A DNA stretch of 64,000 nucleotides from an uncultured Opitutia bacterium (GTDB lineage: Bacteria > Verrucomicrobiota > Verrucomicrobiia > Opitutales > Opitutaceae). Below, one piece after another: positions 53,112 through 60,715 of the stretch (positions are counted from its first letter, which is position 1; the number at the start of each line of letters is the position of its first letter). Below the pieces are notes generated by a model that saw only the letters and a program-made list of their open reading frames with translations, ran no database searches and was not told the DNA's origin. The stretch spans positions 224,211 to 288,210 of the forward strand of contig CAIOAO010000074.1 of the NCBI GenBank assembly GCA_903855985.1, in the 5' to 3' direction. Position numbers and translations under genes: made by a program.

Positions 53112-53462
53112 TTATCCCGCCGCCAGCTCGGTCACCTGCGTCAGCAGCATGGAAAACGGCTCGGTCGCCGTGAGGGAGTGCGGTGCACCCGGGGGCAGGT
53201 GGAGCAGGTCGCCGGTCCGGAGGGTGTGTTCGTCCGCGCCCACCGTGAACCGGCAGGTGCCGCTCAGGACCTGCACGAGTGCGCGGGCCTTGCTGGTGTG
53301 CTCGGACAGTTCCTGGCCCGCGGCGAAATGGAACAGCGTCAGCCGCAGCGCCGGCGTGGTGAGCACGGCCCGGCTGACGATGCCGTGGGCGACGTTTTCC
53401 ACCGGCGCGAGCAGGGAGCAGAGGCCGGCGGCGGTGGGCGAAAGCAGCGTGGTGGGTTTCAT
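53112..53462 (-). CDS. Small cupin-domain protein
   Basis: The 116-residue protein folds as a single beta barrel by pattern: LTLFHFAAGQELSEHTSKAR with a metal-type His, LSGTCRFTVGADEHTLRTGD, and LLHLPPGAPHSLTATEPF. Single cupins bind a metal and serve many roles. It lies 41 bp after the MFS transporter gene. Confidence 0.85.
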   Translation of the reverse strand: MKPTTLLSPTAAGLCSLLAPVENVAHGIVSRAVLTTPALRLTLFHFAAGQELSEHTSKARALVQVLSGTCRFTVGADEHTLRTGDLLHLPPGAPHSLTATEPFSMLLTQVTELAAG

Positions 53463-53503
53463 GATGGGTTGGGCCCGCTGGGCGGGCGGCAGGGGCGGTG
53501 TGG

Positions 53504-54769
53504 TTACTCCGGCAGGGTCCGGCCCTTGGTCTCGGGGGCGAGCCAGATGAGCCCGAGGCCGATGACGTACACGAGGGTGATGACGGCGCCGGCGCGCGCG
53601 TAACTGCCGTTGAACTGGCGCATCAGCGCGCCCATCTGCAGCGCGCCCGCCGCGGCGAGCACGCGGCCGGCGTTGTAGGCGAGGCCCTGCGCGGTGGCGC
53701 GCACGCGCGTGGGGAAAAGCTCCGGCAGGTACAGCGGCAGCCAGCCGAAGAACGACGCCGTCATCGCGCCGACCAGGAACGTCAGGGCGAGGAAACCCGG
53801 CCCATAGCCCAGCCCGCCGCGAAACAGCAGCGCGCAGCTCACGAACGAGCCGAGGCACATGCCAAAATAGGTGATGCGGCGGCCAAAGCGGCCGCCCGCC
53901 CACGCGCCAGCGAGACAGCCGCAGATGGCACCGAGCCCGGCGACCAGGCCGGTCCAGGCTTTGGCCTGCGGCTGCGCGCCGCCGGTGAGCTGGTCGGCCC
54001 ACAACGGGATCCACTGCACGGTGCCCCACGTGCCAATGAGCACGATCGCGGTGAGCCCCGTGGCGAGCAGCGTCACGCGGCGCAGCCCCGGGGAGAAGAT
54101 TTCCCGCACGGGCCGCGCGGGCGCGGTGGCGGCGGCGTGTTTCCATTTCTCCGACTCGGGCACAAACTGGCGGATGAGCAGCGTCAGGAAAGCCGGCAGC
54201 GCGCCGACGAGGACGACCCAGCGCCACGAGTTGACGGTCACGGAGAAAAACAGGCCGACGATGGCGATGAGGGCGAAACCGACGTTGGCCGCCGCGCCGA
54301 TGATGCCGGCCAGCATCGGGCGGGCTTTCTCCGGCCACACTTCCATCACCAGTGCGACGCCGAGCGACCACTCGCCGCCCATGCCGAGGGCGGCGCAGAA
54401 ACGCGTGACGGCGAGATATTCCGGCGACGAGGCAAAATAGGCCAGGCCGGTGAACACGGAATAGGTCAGCACGCTCAGGCTCAGCGCCCGCACGCGGCCC
54501 ACGCGGTCGCCCAGCCAGCCGAAGGCCAGCCCGCCCACCGCGGCGCCGAGCAGGAAGGCCGCGGTGATGATGCCCATCCAGTGGCCGACAAAGGCGTCAT
54601 TGACCGCGCCGCCCTGCATCTGGAGCAGGGCGGGCCGCGCCACGAGCGGGAAGAGCCCCATTTCCAACCCGTCAAACATCCAGCCGAGAAACGCGGCGGC
54701 AAGGGTCAGGCGGAGCGTGCGGGCGGAGATGGCGGCCTGTTCGACGGGCTCAGGGCAGGGGGCGGACAT
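53504..54769 (-). CDS. MFS transporter, sugar- or aromatic-acid-type
   Basis: The 421-residue protein has twelve membrane helices, LGWMFDGLEMGLFPLVA at helix 1, FGWLGDRVGRVRALSLSVLT as the MFS signature, and CAALGMGGEWSLGVALVMEV. The last pattern (GMGGEW, PEKAR) is typical of the metabolite:H+ symporter family that moves aromatic acids, citrate or sialic acid. The substrate is not certain. Residues 3-9 (APCPEPV) come from a REP-like sequence at the extreme 5' end. The ATG at 54769 is the plausible start. Confidence 0.9.
   Translation of the reverse strand: MSAPCPEPVEQAAISARTLRLTLAAAFLGWMFDGLEMGLFPLVARPALLQMQGGAVNDAFVGHWMGIITAAFLLGAAVGGLAFGWLGDRVGRVRALSLSVLTYSVFTGLAYFASSPEYLAVTRFCAALGMGGEWSLGVALVMEVWPEKARPMLAGIIGAAANVGFALIAIVGLFFSVTVNSWRWVVLVGALPAFLTLLIRQFVPESEKWKHAAATAPARPVREIFSPGLRRVTLLATGLTAIVLIGTWGTVQWIPLWADQLTGGAQPQAKAWTGLVAGLGAICGCLAGAWAGGRFGRRITYFGMCLGSFVSCALLFRGGLGYGPGFLALTFLVGAMTASFFGWLPLYLPELFPTRVRATAQGLAYNAGRVLAAAGALQMGALMRQFNGSYARAGAVITLVYVIGLGLIWLAPETKGRTLPE
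54737..54762. repeat. REP-like palindrome at the 5' end of the MFS gene
   Basis: CTGTTCGACGGGCTCAGGGC continues as AGGGGG. It has the same core as copies at 28157-28180 and 49424-49449. On the coding strand it encodes PCPEPVEQ, so it fixes codons 4-11 of the transporter. Confidence 0.8.
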
Positions 54770-54782
54770 GGGGGCGGTGCAG

Positions 54783-54818
54783 TTGAAAGTTGGGGGCTGA
54801 AAGTTGAAAGGCTGAAAT
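54783..54818. repeat. TGAAAGTTG direct repeats
   Basis: GTTGAAAGTTGGGGGCTGAA continues AGTTGAAAGGCTGAAA. A 9-bp unit is present two to three times with variation, in the gap between the MFS and phhA genes. Confidence 0.55.
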
Positions 54819-54897
54819 CCGGCAGCTTCCGGCTGCCCGGGCCAGGCAACTTTGACTGCGGCCTTCAACCGCGCGGGCAGCGCCGGGCGAGCCCGAC

Positions 54898-55707
54898 CTA
54901 CAACAACCCGTGCGCCTTCGCCCAGCGGACGAACTCCGACTCGAGGCGGTCAAACGAGTCCACGACCCAGAGCACGTCCTGGAAATGCCAGATGTCGTAG
55001 GGCTGGAGCGCGGTTTTTTCCGGGACGAAGGGGCGTTGCTCGACGCGGTCGGTGAGCGAGTGGAGGGTTTCGCCCGCGCTGGAGATGATGCCGTTGCCGT
55101 AGATGCGCAGGCCGCCGGGATTCCGCACGAGGCCGAACTCCACGGTGAACCAGTAGAGGCGCGTGAGCTGCTCCTCGAGCGCCGGATCCCGGCACGCGAG
55201 CGCGGCCTGGCCGATCCGCTGGTAGAAATCCGCGAAGCGCGGGTGCATGATCATCGGCGTGTGGCCGAAAATGTCATGAAAGCAGTCCGGCGCAGGCGTG
55301 TAATCGAGCTCGTGGCGGCCGCGGATGTAGTCGGTGCACGGGAAAATCCGCCGCGCGAGGTACCCGAAGAAATCGTGGGCATCGAGCAGGCCGGGCGTGC
55401 GCGCGATCTGCCAGCCCGTGGCGCGGTGCAGCTGCCGGGACACCGCCGTGAGCGCGGGAATCTTTTCGCGGTCGAGGCCGAGGGCGGCCAGGCCGGTGAG
55501 GAATTCATCCGCGGCGCGGCCGGGCAGCAGTTCCGCCATCCGCGCGTACAGGGTGCGCCAGACGTCGTGCTCTTCCGGGGAGTAGACGGGATAAACGCAG
55601 GCGTCGCCGACCGGCAGCGGCTGCGTCAGCTTGTGGGGAATACAGCGGGGATCATGGCCATCCGGCGGGGGGTTCGCCGGGGGCGCCGCGGTGGGGGTGG
55701 AAGGCAT
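54898..55707 (-). CDS. phhA: Phenylalanine-4-hydroxylase
   Basis: This iron enzyme hydroxylates phenylalanine to tyrosine with tetrahydropterin. The 269-residue protein has the iron ligands His144 and His149 in FHDIFGHTPM and Glu190 in WFTVEFGL. It also has the pterin-site block DYTPAPDC and RNPGGLRIYGNGIISSAGET. It is the usual bacterial length without an ACT domain. A homogentisate 1,2-dioxygenase remnant lies about 600 bp away, so a tyrosine-degradation link may once have existed. No pterin-recycling gene (phhB) is adjacent. Confidence 0.94.
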   Translation of the reverse strand: MPSTPTAAPPANPPPDGHDPRCIPHKLTQPLPVGDACVYPVYSPEEHDVWRTLYARMAELLPGRAADEFLTGLAALGLDREKIPALTAVSRQLHRATGWQIARTPGLLDAHDFFGYLARRIFPCTDYIRGRHELDYTPAPDCFHDIFGHTPMIMHPRFADFYQRIGQAALACRDPALEEQLTRLYWFTVEFGLVRNPGGLRIYGNGIISSAGETLHSLTDRVEQRPFVPEKTALQPYDIWHFQDVLWVVDSFDRLESEFVRWAKAHGLL

Positions 55708-55860
55708 GGAGCGGACGGGACCGGTCCCGATGACGCATCGTAGCAGCCGCGATTGCCGCCGGCCATACTCCAAACAGCTTAAACTGCCTGTGACCCGGCA
55801 CAGGACCCATGCGTCCCATAGGTCGTAGAGGACCTGTATCTTTCCAAAGCGCCTCGCGCC

Positions 55861-56274
55861 TTAGGCGCCGGGAGCCGGACTGGCGGGGGCGTCACCCGTG
55901 GACGGCGGCAGGGTGGCGAGAATCTCGTCGATCGCGGTCTTGAGCTGCTGGAGGGTGAAGGGCTTGGTCAGCGTGATCCGCGCGCCGAGCCGGCGCGTGA
56001 GATCGAGGTACAGCGGGGAACCGTCCAAGCCGCCCGACATGGCGATCACGGGGAGGTTCGGAAAATCGCGGTGGAGAATCTTGATGGTTTCCATGCCCTC
56101 CTGCTCGGGCATCACCAGGTCGGTGACGACGAGGTCGGTGGGACTGGCCTTGAACTGGGCGACACCCTTGCGGCCGTTGTTGGCCTGGGTGACCGTGTGG
56201 CCGGCGTGGGTGAGGCTCTTCGCGATGATGCCGCGGAGCGTGTCGTCGTCGTCAATGATCAGGATTCGGGCCAT
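55861..56274 (-). CDS. CheY-like response regulator (single receiver domain)
   Basis: The 137-residue protein is a stand-alone receiver: MARILIIDDDDTLRGIIAKS with the acidic pocket, VVTDLVMPEQEGMETIK with the phospho-acceptor Asp, IAMSGG and LTKPFTLQQLKTAIDEIL. A proline-rich tail of about 15 residues follows. It has no output domain and no kinase neighbour. The ATG at 56274 is 36 bp from the decayed dioxygenase fragment. Confidence 0.92.
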   Translation of the reverse strand: MARILIIDDDDTLRGIIAKSLTHAGHTVTQANNGRKGVAQFKASPTDLVVTDLVMPEQEGMETIKILHRDFPNLPVIAMSGGLDGSPLYLDLTRRLGARITLTKPFTLQQLKTAIDEILATLPPSTGDAPASPAPGA

Positions 56275-56310
56275 GGTCGGAAAGCGCGGTGGGGAAGGAG
56301 GGACACCTAA

Positions 56311-56532
56311 CCGGGAGCGAAGTGCGGAAAGCAAGGCATGGAGCCGGGGTCGTTCACGCTGCACCCGCAGGGCATCCCGCACGGCCCGCACCCGGGCACC
56401 ACGCTCAAGAGCTTTGATGCGCAGCGCACGGAGGAACTCGCGGTGATGTTCGACACCCAGTATCCGCTGCAGCTGACGCCGGAGGCGCTGGCGATGGACG
56501 ATCCCAACTACCCGCTGAGCTGGCTGGGCTGA
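56311..56532 (+). pseudogene. hmgA: Homogentisate 1,2-dioxygenase remnant (C-terminal end only)
   Basis: The frame encodes SFTLHPQGIPHGPHPGTTLK, SFDAQRTEELAVMFDTQYPL and DDPNYPLSWL, the recognisable C-terminal end of homogentisate dioxygenase, including a conserved active-site-side PHGPHPG. Only about 64 to 74 of roughly 380-430 residues remain, and a TAA closes the frame just upstream at 56308. The rest of the gene is gone. The TGA stop is in a natural place. An intergenic hairpin repeat starts 14 bp after the stop. The short frame could still be translated, but it cannot fold as the enzyme. Confidence 0.8.
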
Positions 56533-56545
56533 GCAGGAAACGAGC

Positions 56546-56621
56546 TTTTTTAGGGGGGAAGCCATGAAACCAGGAATCAGAACGGATTGGTCTTTCGTGG
56601 CTTCCTGGCTTCCCTCTTTTA
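56546..56621. repeat. Intergenic hairpin repeat, copy B
   Basis: TTTTTTAGGGGGGAAGCCAT at the left is the inverse of TTCCTGGCTTCCCTCTTTTA at the right over about 20 bp with two or three mismatches. It is the same design as copies at 5584-5673 and 60566-60637. It follows the hmgA remnant directly. Confidence 0.8.
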
Positions 56622-56697
56622 TTCTCCGGGCAGCTAGTTTGCCCCCGGAGGTCGGGCATAAAGCCCGATCCACGTGAACCATTAAGCCCACTCTCCC

Positions 56698-57306
56698 ATG
56701 CGACTCGATTTTACCACGCTCGCCGCGCGCGAGGCTTATCAATGGATGGTCACCACCATCATGCCGCGTCCCATTGCCTGGGCCTCGACGATTTCGGCGG
56801 AGGGTAAAACCAACCTCGCGCCCTTCAGTTTTTTCCAGGGGGTGTGCGCGAATCCGCCGACGCTGATGTTCTGCCCGGTCAACAACCGGCAGGGCCAGAA
56901 GAAGGATACGGTGCGCAACATCGAGGCCGTGCCGGAGTTCGTGATCAACCTGGTGCCTCACCGGCTGGCGGAGCAGATGAACGCCTGTGCGGCGCTGCTG
57001 CCGTACGGCGAGAGCGAGTTTGAAAAATTTGGCATCGCGTCCACGCCGTCCGACCTCGTCCGCCCACCGCGGGTGGCGGCGGCGCCGGTGGCGTTCGAGT
57101 GCCGGCTCGACCGGATCGTGAACATCGGGGAGGGGCCGCTGGCGGCGCATGTCATCTTCGGCCGCATCCTGGCCGCGCATATTTCCGACGACGTGCTGGG
57201 CGCCGACGGCCGGCCCGACGCACGCAAGCTCGACCTCGTCGGCCGACTGGGCGGAGATGATTACACCACCACCCGCGACACGTTCTCGCTCGAGCGCCCG
57301 GATTAA
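56698..57306 (+). CDS. Flavin reductase-like protein (FMN split barrel)
   Basis: The 202-residue protein has the split-barrel flavin reductase patterns TIMPRPIAWASTISAEGKTN, LAPFSFFQGVCANPPTLMF, and NRQGQKKDTVRNIEAVPEFV. Such proteins bind FMN and reduce flavins or protect reactive intermediates; many remain uncharacterised. It is 11 bp upstream of the thiolase gene, so both are probably co-transcribed. Confidence 0.9.
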   Translation: MRLDFTTLAAREAYQWMVTTIMPRPIAWASTISAEGKTNLAPFSFFQGVCANPPTLMFCPVNNRQGQKKDTVRNIEAVPEFVINLVPHRLAEQMNACAALLPYGESEFEKFGIASTPSDLVRPPRVAAAPVAFECRLDRIVNIGEGPLAAHVIFGRILAAHISDDVLGADGRPDARKLDLVGRLGGDDYTTTRDTFSLERPD

Positions 57307-57317
57307 CCCCTTTCCCC

Positions 57318-58502
57318 ATGTCCTCCCCCGAGATCGTCATCCTTTCCGCCACGCGCACCCCGCTCGGCTCATTCCAAGGCGCCCTCGCCGGCGTGCCCGC
57401 GTCCCGGCTGGGCGCGTCCGCGATCAAGGGCGCGCTCGCGCAGGCCGGCGTCGCACCGGCGGAGGTGAGCGACGTGTTGCTGGGCAACGTGCTCCAAGCC
57501 GGGCAGGGCCAGGCCCCCGCGCGGCAGGCGGCGTTGGCGGCGGGGCTCCCGCACTCGGCGCGCGCGGTGACGATTCACAAGGTCTGCGGCTCCGGCCTGC
57601 AGGCGATCATGCAGGGTGCCCACGCGCTCGCGCTGGATGCGGCCACGCTGGTGGTGGCGGGCGGCATGGAGAACATGAGCGCCGCGCCGTACCTGCTGCC
57701 GAAGGCGCGCGACGGTTACCGGCTCGGTAACCAGCAGGTTATTGACTCGCTCATCCTCGATGGGCTTTGGGACCCGTATAACAACATCCACATGGGCAGC
57801 TGCGCGGAGAAATGCGCGGCGAAGTACAACTTCACGCGCGAGCAGCAGGATGCCTACGCTATTGCGTCTTTCCAACGCGCCAACGCCGCGCAGAAGGACG
57901 GGCGTTTTGCGGCGGAAATCACCCCGGTTGAAATCACCGACGCGAAGGGTGGCGTCACCAAGGTCGAGCAGGACGAGGGCCCGGCGAAGGTGAAATACGA
58001 CAAGGTGCCCACGCTGAAACCCGTCTTCGATAAAGCCGGCACGATCACCCCGGCCAACGCGTCCACGATCAACGACGGCGCGGCCGCCCTGGTGCTGGCG
58101 ACGGCGGACACGGCCAAGGCGAAAAAGCTCAAGCCCCTTGCGCGGATCGTGGCCTTTGGCGGCCACGCCCAGGACCCGCTCTGGTTCACGACGGCGCCCG
58201 TGGTCGCCACGCAAACCGCGCTGGCGCGGGCCGGCTGGAAGGTCAGCGACGTGGATCTCTGGGAGGTCAACGAGGCCTTTGCGGTGGTGCCGATGGCGTT
58301 CATGCAGGAGCTCGGCGTCCCGCACGACAAAATCAACGTGCGTGGCGGGGCGATTTCACTGGGCCATCCCATTGGCGCGAGCGGCGCGCGGATCGTGGTC
58401 ACTTTGCTGGCGGCGCTGAAGGAGCGCGGGCTCAAGCGCGGCGTCGCCGCGATCTGCATCGGCGGCGGCGAGGGCCTGGCGGTGTGTGTGGAGCTGGTTT
58501 AA
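57318..58502 (+). CDS. Acetyl-CoA C-acetyltransferase (thiolase)
   Basis: The 394-residue enzyme condenses two acetyl-CoA or cleaves acetoacetyl-CoA. The nucleophile Cys90 is in THKVCGSGLQAIMQ, the active-site His in GGAISLGHPIGASGARI and the second Cys in AICIGGGEGLAVC. It has the PhaA/AtoB length and blocks (NEAFAVVPMAF). It may feed 3-ketoacyl-CoA metabolism, ketone-body use or polyhydroxybutyrate; no phaB or phaC is nearby. An acyl-CoA synthetase gene follows 78 bp later, with a repeat hairpin in the gap. Confidence 0.95.
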   Translation: MSSPEIVILSATRTPLGSFQGALAGVPASRLGASAIKGALAQAGVAPAEVSDVLLGNVLQAGQGQAPARQAALAAGLPHSARAVTIHKVCGSGLQAIMQGAHALALDAATLVVAGGMENMSAAPYLLPKARDGYRLGNQQVIDSLILDGLWDPYNNIHMGSCAEKCAAKYNFTREQQDAYAIASFQRANAAQKDGRFAAEITPVEITDAKGGVTKVEQDEGPAKVKYDKVPTLKPVFDKAGTITPANASTINDGAAALVLATADTAKAKKLKPLARIVAFGGHAQDPLWFTTAPVVATQTALARAGWKVSDVDLWEVNEAFAVVPMAFMQELGVPHDKINVRGGAISLGHPIGASGARIVVTLLAALKERGLKRGVAAICIGGGEGLAVCVELV

Positions 58503-58572
58503 CCACGAAGCACACGAAGTTCACGAAGATGGAAATCGGCTCGTGCTTTCTGTCCTTGGTGGCCTTCGTGGT
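58502..58572. repeat. ACCACGAAG intergenic hairpin
   Basis: ACCACGAAG (58502-58510) and CTTCGTGGT (58564-58572) are perfect inverse arms, and inner CACGAAG copies add further pairing. It lies exactly between the thiolase stop codon and the synthetase start. This hairpin type occurs in many bacterial genomes as an intergenic repeat. Confidence 0.8.
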
Positions 58573-58580
58573 GAATTAAG

Positions 58581-60494
58581 ATGTCCCCCTTCATTTGGCG
58601 CCCCGAGCACCACGCCTGGACCCGCGATTCACACGTGGCGCGGTTCATGGCGAAGCACGGTCACGCGACCCTGGACGAGCTGCACGCGGCCTCGGTGCGC
58701 GACACGGGCTGGTTCTGGGACGCGGCGATGAAAGACAGCGGGGTCGAGTGGACGCAGTCCTACACTGCGGTGAAGGACGAGTCGCGCGGGTTTCCCTGGA
58801 CGCAGTGGTTTCTCGGCGGGCAGGTCAATGTCGCGCACAACTGCGTGGACCGCCATGTGCGCGACGGTCACGGCGGGGAGACGGCGCTGTTTTATGAATC
58901 CGATTCCGGCCGGGCGGAGGAGTCGCGCCGGGTCACGTTTGCCGAGCTCTCCGGGCTGGTGAACCGCTGCGCGGGCGCGCTGCGCGCCGCGGGCGTGAAG
59001 GCGGGGGACAGTGTCGGCCTCTACGCGCCGATGCAGGTGCCGACGGTGGTGGTGCTGTTTGCGACGATGAAGCTCGGCGCGCGGTTCGTCCCGATTTTCT
59101 GCGGTTACGGCGAGGACGCACTGCGCGAGCGGCTGGCGTCGTGTGAGGCAAAAATCCTGTTTGCGTGCGGCACACTCACGCGCCGGGGCAAGGCCACGGA
59201 CACTGCGACGATCGCGCGGGCGGCGGCCGCCAAGGTGCCGTCGCTCACCCGCACCGTGTGGGTGGATACGGCGGACTGGGAGGCGTTTCTGGGCACGGGC
59301 ACGCCGCTGGCGGCCTGCGAGCCCACCGCGGCGGAGGATCCGTGTCTGATCATTTACACCAGCGGCACGACCGGCCGGCCGAAGGGCACGGTGCACACGC
59401 AGGCGGGCTGCCTCGCGCAGATGGGCAAGGAGCTGCGCTATGCGTTCAACGTGCAGCCGGGCGAGCCGTTCTTCTGGGTCACGGACATCGGCTGGATGAT
59501 GGGTCCGTGGGAAATCATCGGCTGCCTGCTGTACCGCACGCCGATCGTGCTGTTCGACGGTGCGCCGAATTACCCGACGGGCGACCGGATCTGGGAAATC
59601 TGCGCGAAGCACGGCGTCGTCACGCTCGGCTGCTCGCCCACGCTCATCCGGCTGCTGATGCGCGGGACGGACGGACGCGGCCCGGCGGGTTACAACCTGG
59701 CAAAACTGCGCGTGCTTGGCTCGACGGGCGAGGTCTGGGACGAGGCGAGCTATCTCTGGTATTTCGAAAACGTCGGGCAGAAACGGTGCCCGGTGATCAA
59801 TATTTCGGGCGGCACGGAGATCGTGGGCTGCCATCTTTCGCCGACGCCGCTGACTCCGCTCAAGGCGTGTTCGGTTGGCGGGCCGAGTCTCGGGATGGAC
59901 GTCGCCGCGTTCACGGATGAAGGCCAGCCGGCGCCGCGCGGGACGATGGGGCACCTGGTCTGCCGCCAGCCGGCGCCGTCGATGACGAAAAGTTTCCTGC
60001 ACGATGATGCGCGGTACCTGGAGACGTATTTCCAGAAATTTCTCGGCGTGTGGTATCACGGCGACTGGGCCAAGGTGGATGAGGACGGGCAGTGGTTCTT
60101 GTTCGGCCGCACCGACGACACCATGAAGGTCGCCGGCAAACGTGTGGGTCCGGGCGAGGTGGAAGGCGCGCTCACGACGCATCCCGCGGTGAGCGAGGCG
60201 GCGGTGATCGGCGTGCCGGACGAGCTCAAGGGGACGGCGCTGGTGTGTTTTGTGGTGTTAAAGCCGGGGCAGACCGCGACCGAGAAGGAGCTGGTGGCAC
60301 AGGTCGCCAAGCAACTCGGCAAGCCGCTGGCGCCGAAGAACGTCTATGTGATCCCCGCGCTGCCCAAGACGCGCAGCGGGAAGATCGTGCGCGCGGCGAT
60401 GCTCCGGGTGTTTCTCGGCCAGCCGGCGGGCGACATCACGAGCATTGATAACCCGGGGGCGTTCGAGGCGATCGCGGCGCTGGGAAGCAAGTAG
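58581..60494 (+). CDS. AMP-forming acyl-CoA synthetase
   Basis: The 637-residue enzyme has the acetyl-CoA synthetase-like N-terminal domain (WRPEHHAWTRDSHVARFM), the P-loop-like YTSGTTGRPKGTVHT, the A8 block WYHGDWAKVDEDGQWFLFGR and a C-terminal lysine in KTRSGKIVRAAM. It activates a short carboxylic acid to its CoA ester through an acyl-AMP. The pocket motif cannot be read for certain, so acetate, propionate or acetoacetate are all possible. It closes a unit with the thiolase and flavin reductase genes. Confidence 0.92.
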   Translation: MSPFIWRPEHHAWTRDSHVARFMAKHGHATLDELHAASVRDTGWFWDAAMKDSGVEWTQSYTAVKDESRGFPWTQWFLGGQVNVAHNCVDRHVRDGHGGETALFYESDSGRAEESRRVTFAELSGLVNRCAGALRAAGVKAGDSVGLYAPMQVPTVVVLFATMKLGARFVPIFCGYGEDALRERLASCEAKILFACGTLTRRGKATDTATIARAAAAKVPSLTRTVWVDTADWEAFLGTGTPLAACEPTAAEDPCLIIYTSGTTGRPKGTVHTQAGCLAQMGKELRYAFNVQPGEPFFWVTDIGWMMGPWEIIGCLLYRTPIVLFDGAPNYPTGDRIWEICAKHGVVTLGCSPTLIRLLMRGTDGRGPAGYNLAKLRVLGSTGEVWDEASYLWYFENVGQKRCPVINISGGTEIVGCHLSPTPLTPLKACSVGGPSLGMDVAAFTDEGQPAPRGTMGHLVCRQPAPSMTKSFLHDDARYLETYFQKFLGVWYHGDWAKVDEDGQWFLFGRTDDTMKVAGKRVGPGEVEGALTTHPAVSEAAVIGVPDELKGTALVCFVVLKPGQTATEKELVAQVAKQLGKPLAPKNVYVIPALPKTRSGKIVRAAMLRVFLGQPAGDITSIDNPGAFEAIAALGSK

Positions 60495-60715
60495 GGCGCC
60501 ACCGGATATTTTACCGCGAAGGTCGCGAAGCGCGCGAAGATCGAACTTTCGGGCTACGGAATATATTAAAGGGGAAGCCAGGAGCCGGGCAGGGGGTCCC
60601 GGTGATCGAACTCCTGGCTTCCTGGCTTCCCCTTTAAAATCAGGCTTCGGTCCGCCGGGTTTGACATCGCGGTGGGTGGCTGGGTGACTGCCGAAGGTTT
60701 CCCCTGACCCGCCCC
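60495..60715. other. Intergenic region with repeat tracts
   Basis: It starts with CGCGAAGGTCGCGAAGCGCG continuing CGAAGAT, a degenerate short repeat, and then contains hairpin copy C (60566-60637). Nothing else is visible. The promoter of the dehydrogenase pair is probably in the last 70 bp. Confidence 0.45.
60566..60637. repeat. Intergenic hairpin repeat, copy C
   Basis: TTAAAGGGGAAGCCAGGAGC (from 60566) is the inverse of GGCTTCCTGGCTTCCCCTTT near the right end, giving about 24 paired bases with a GC-rich loop. It is the third copy of the family also seen at 5584-5673 and 56546-56621. Confidence 0.85.
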
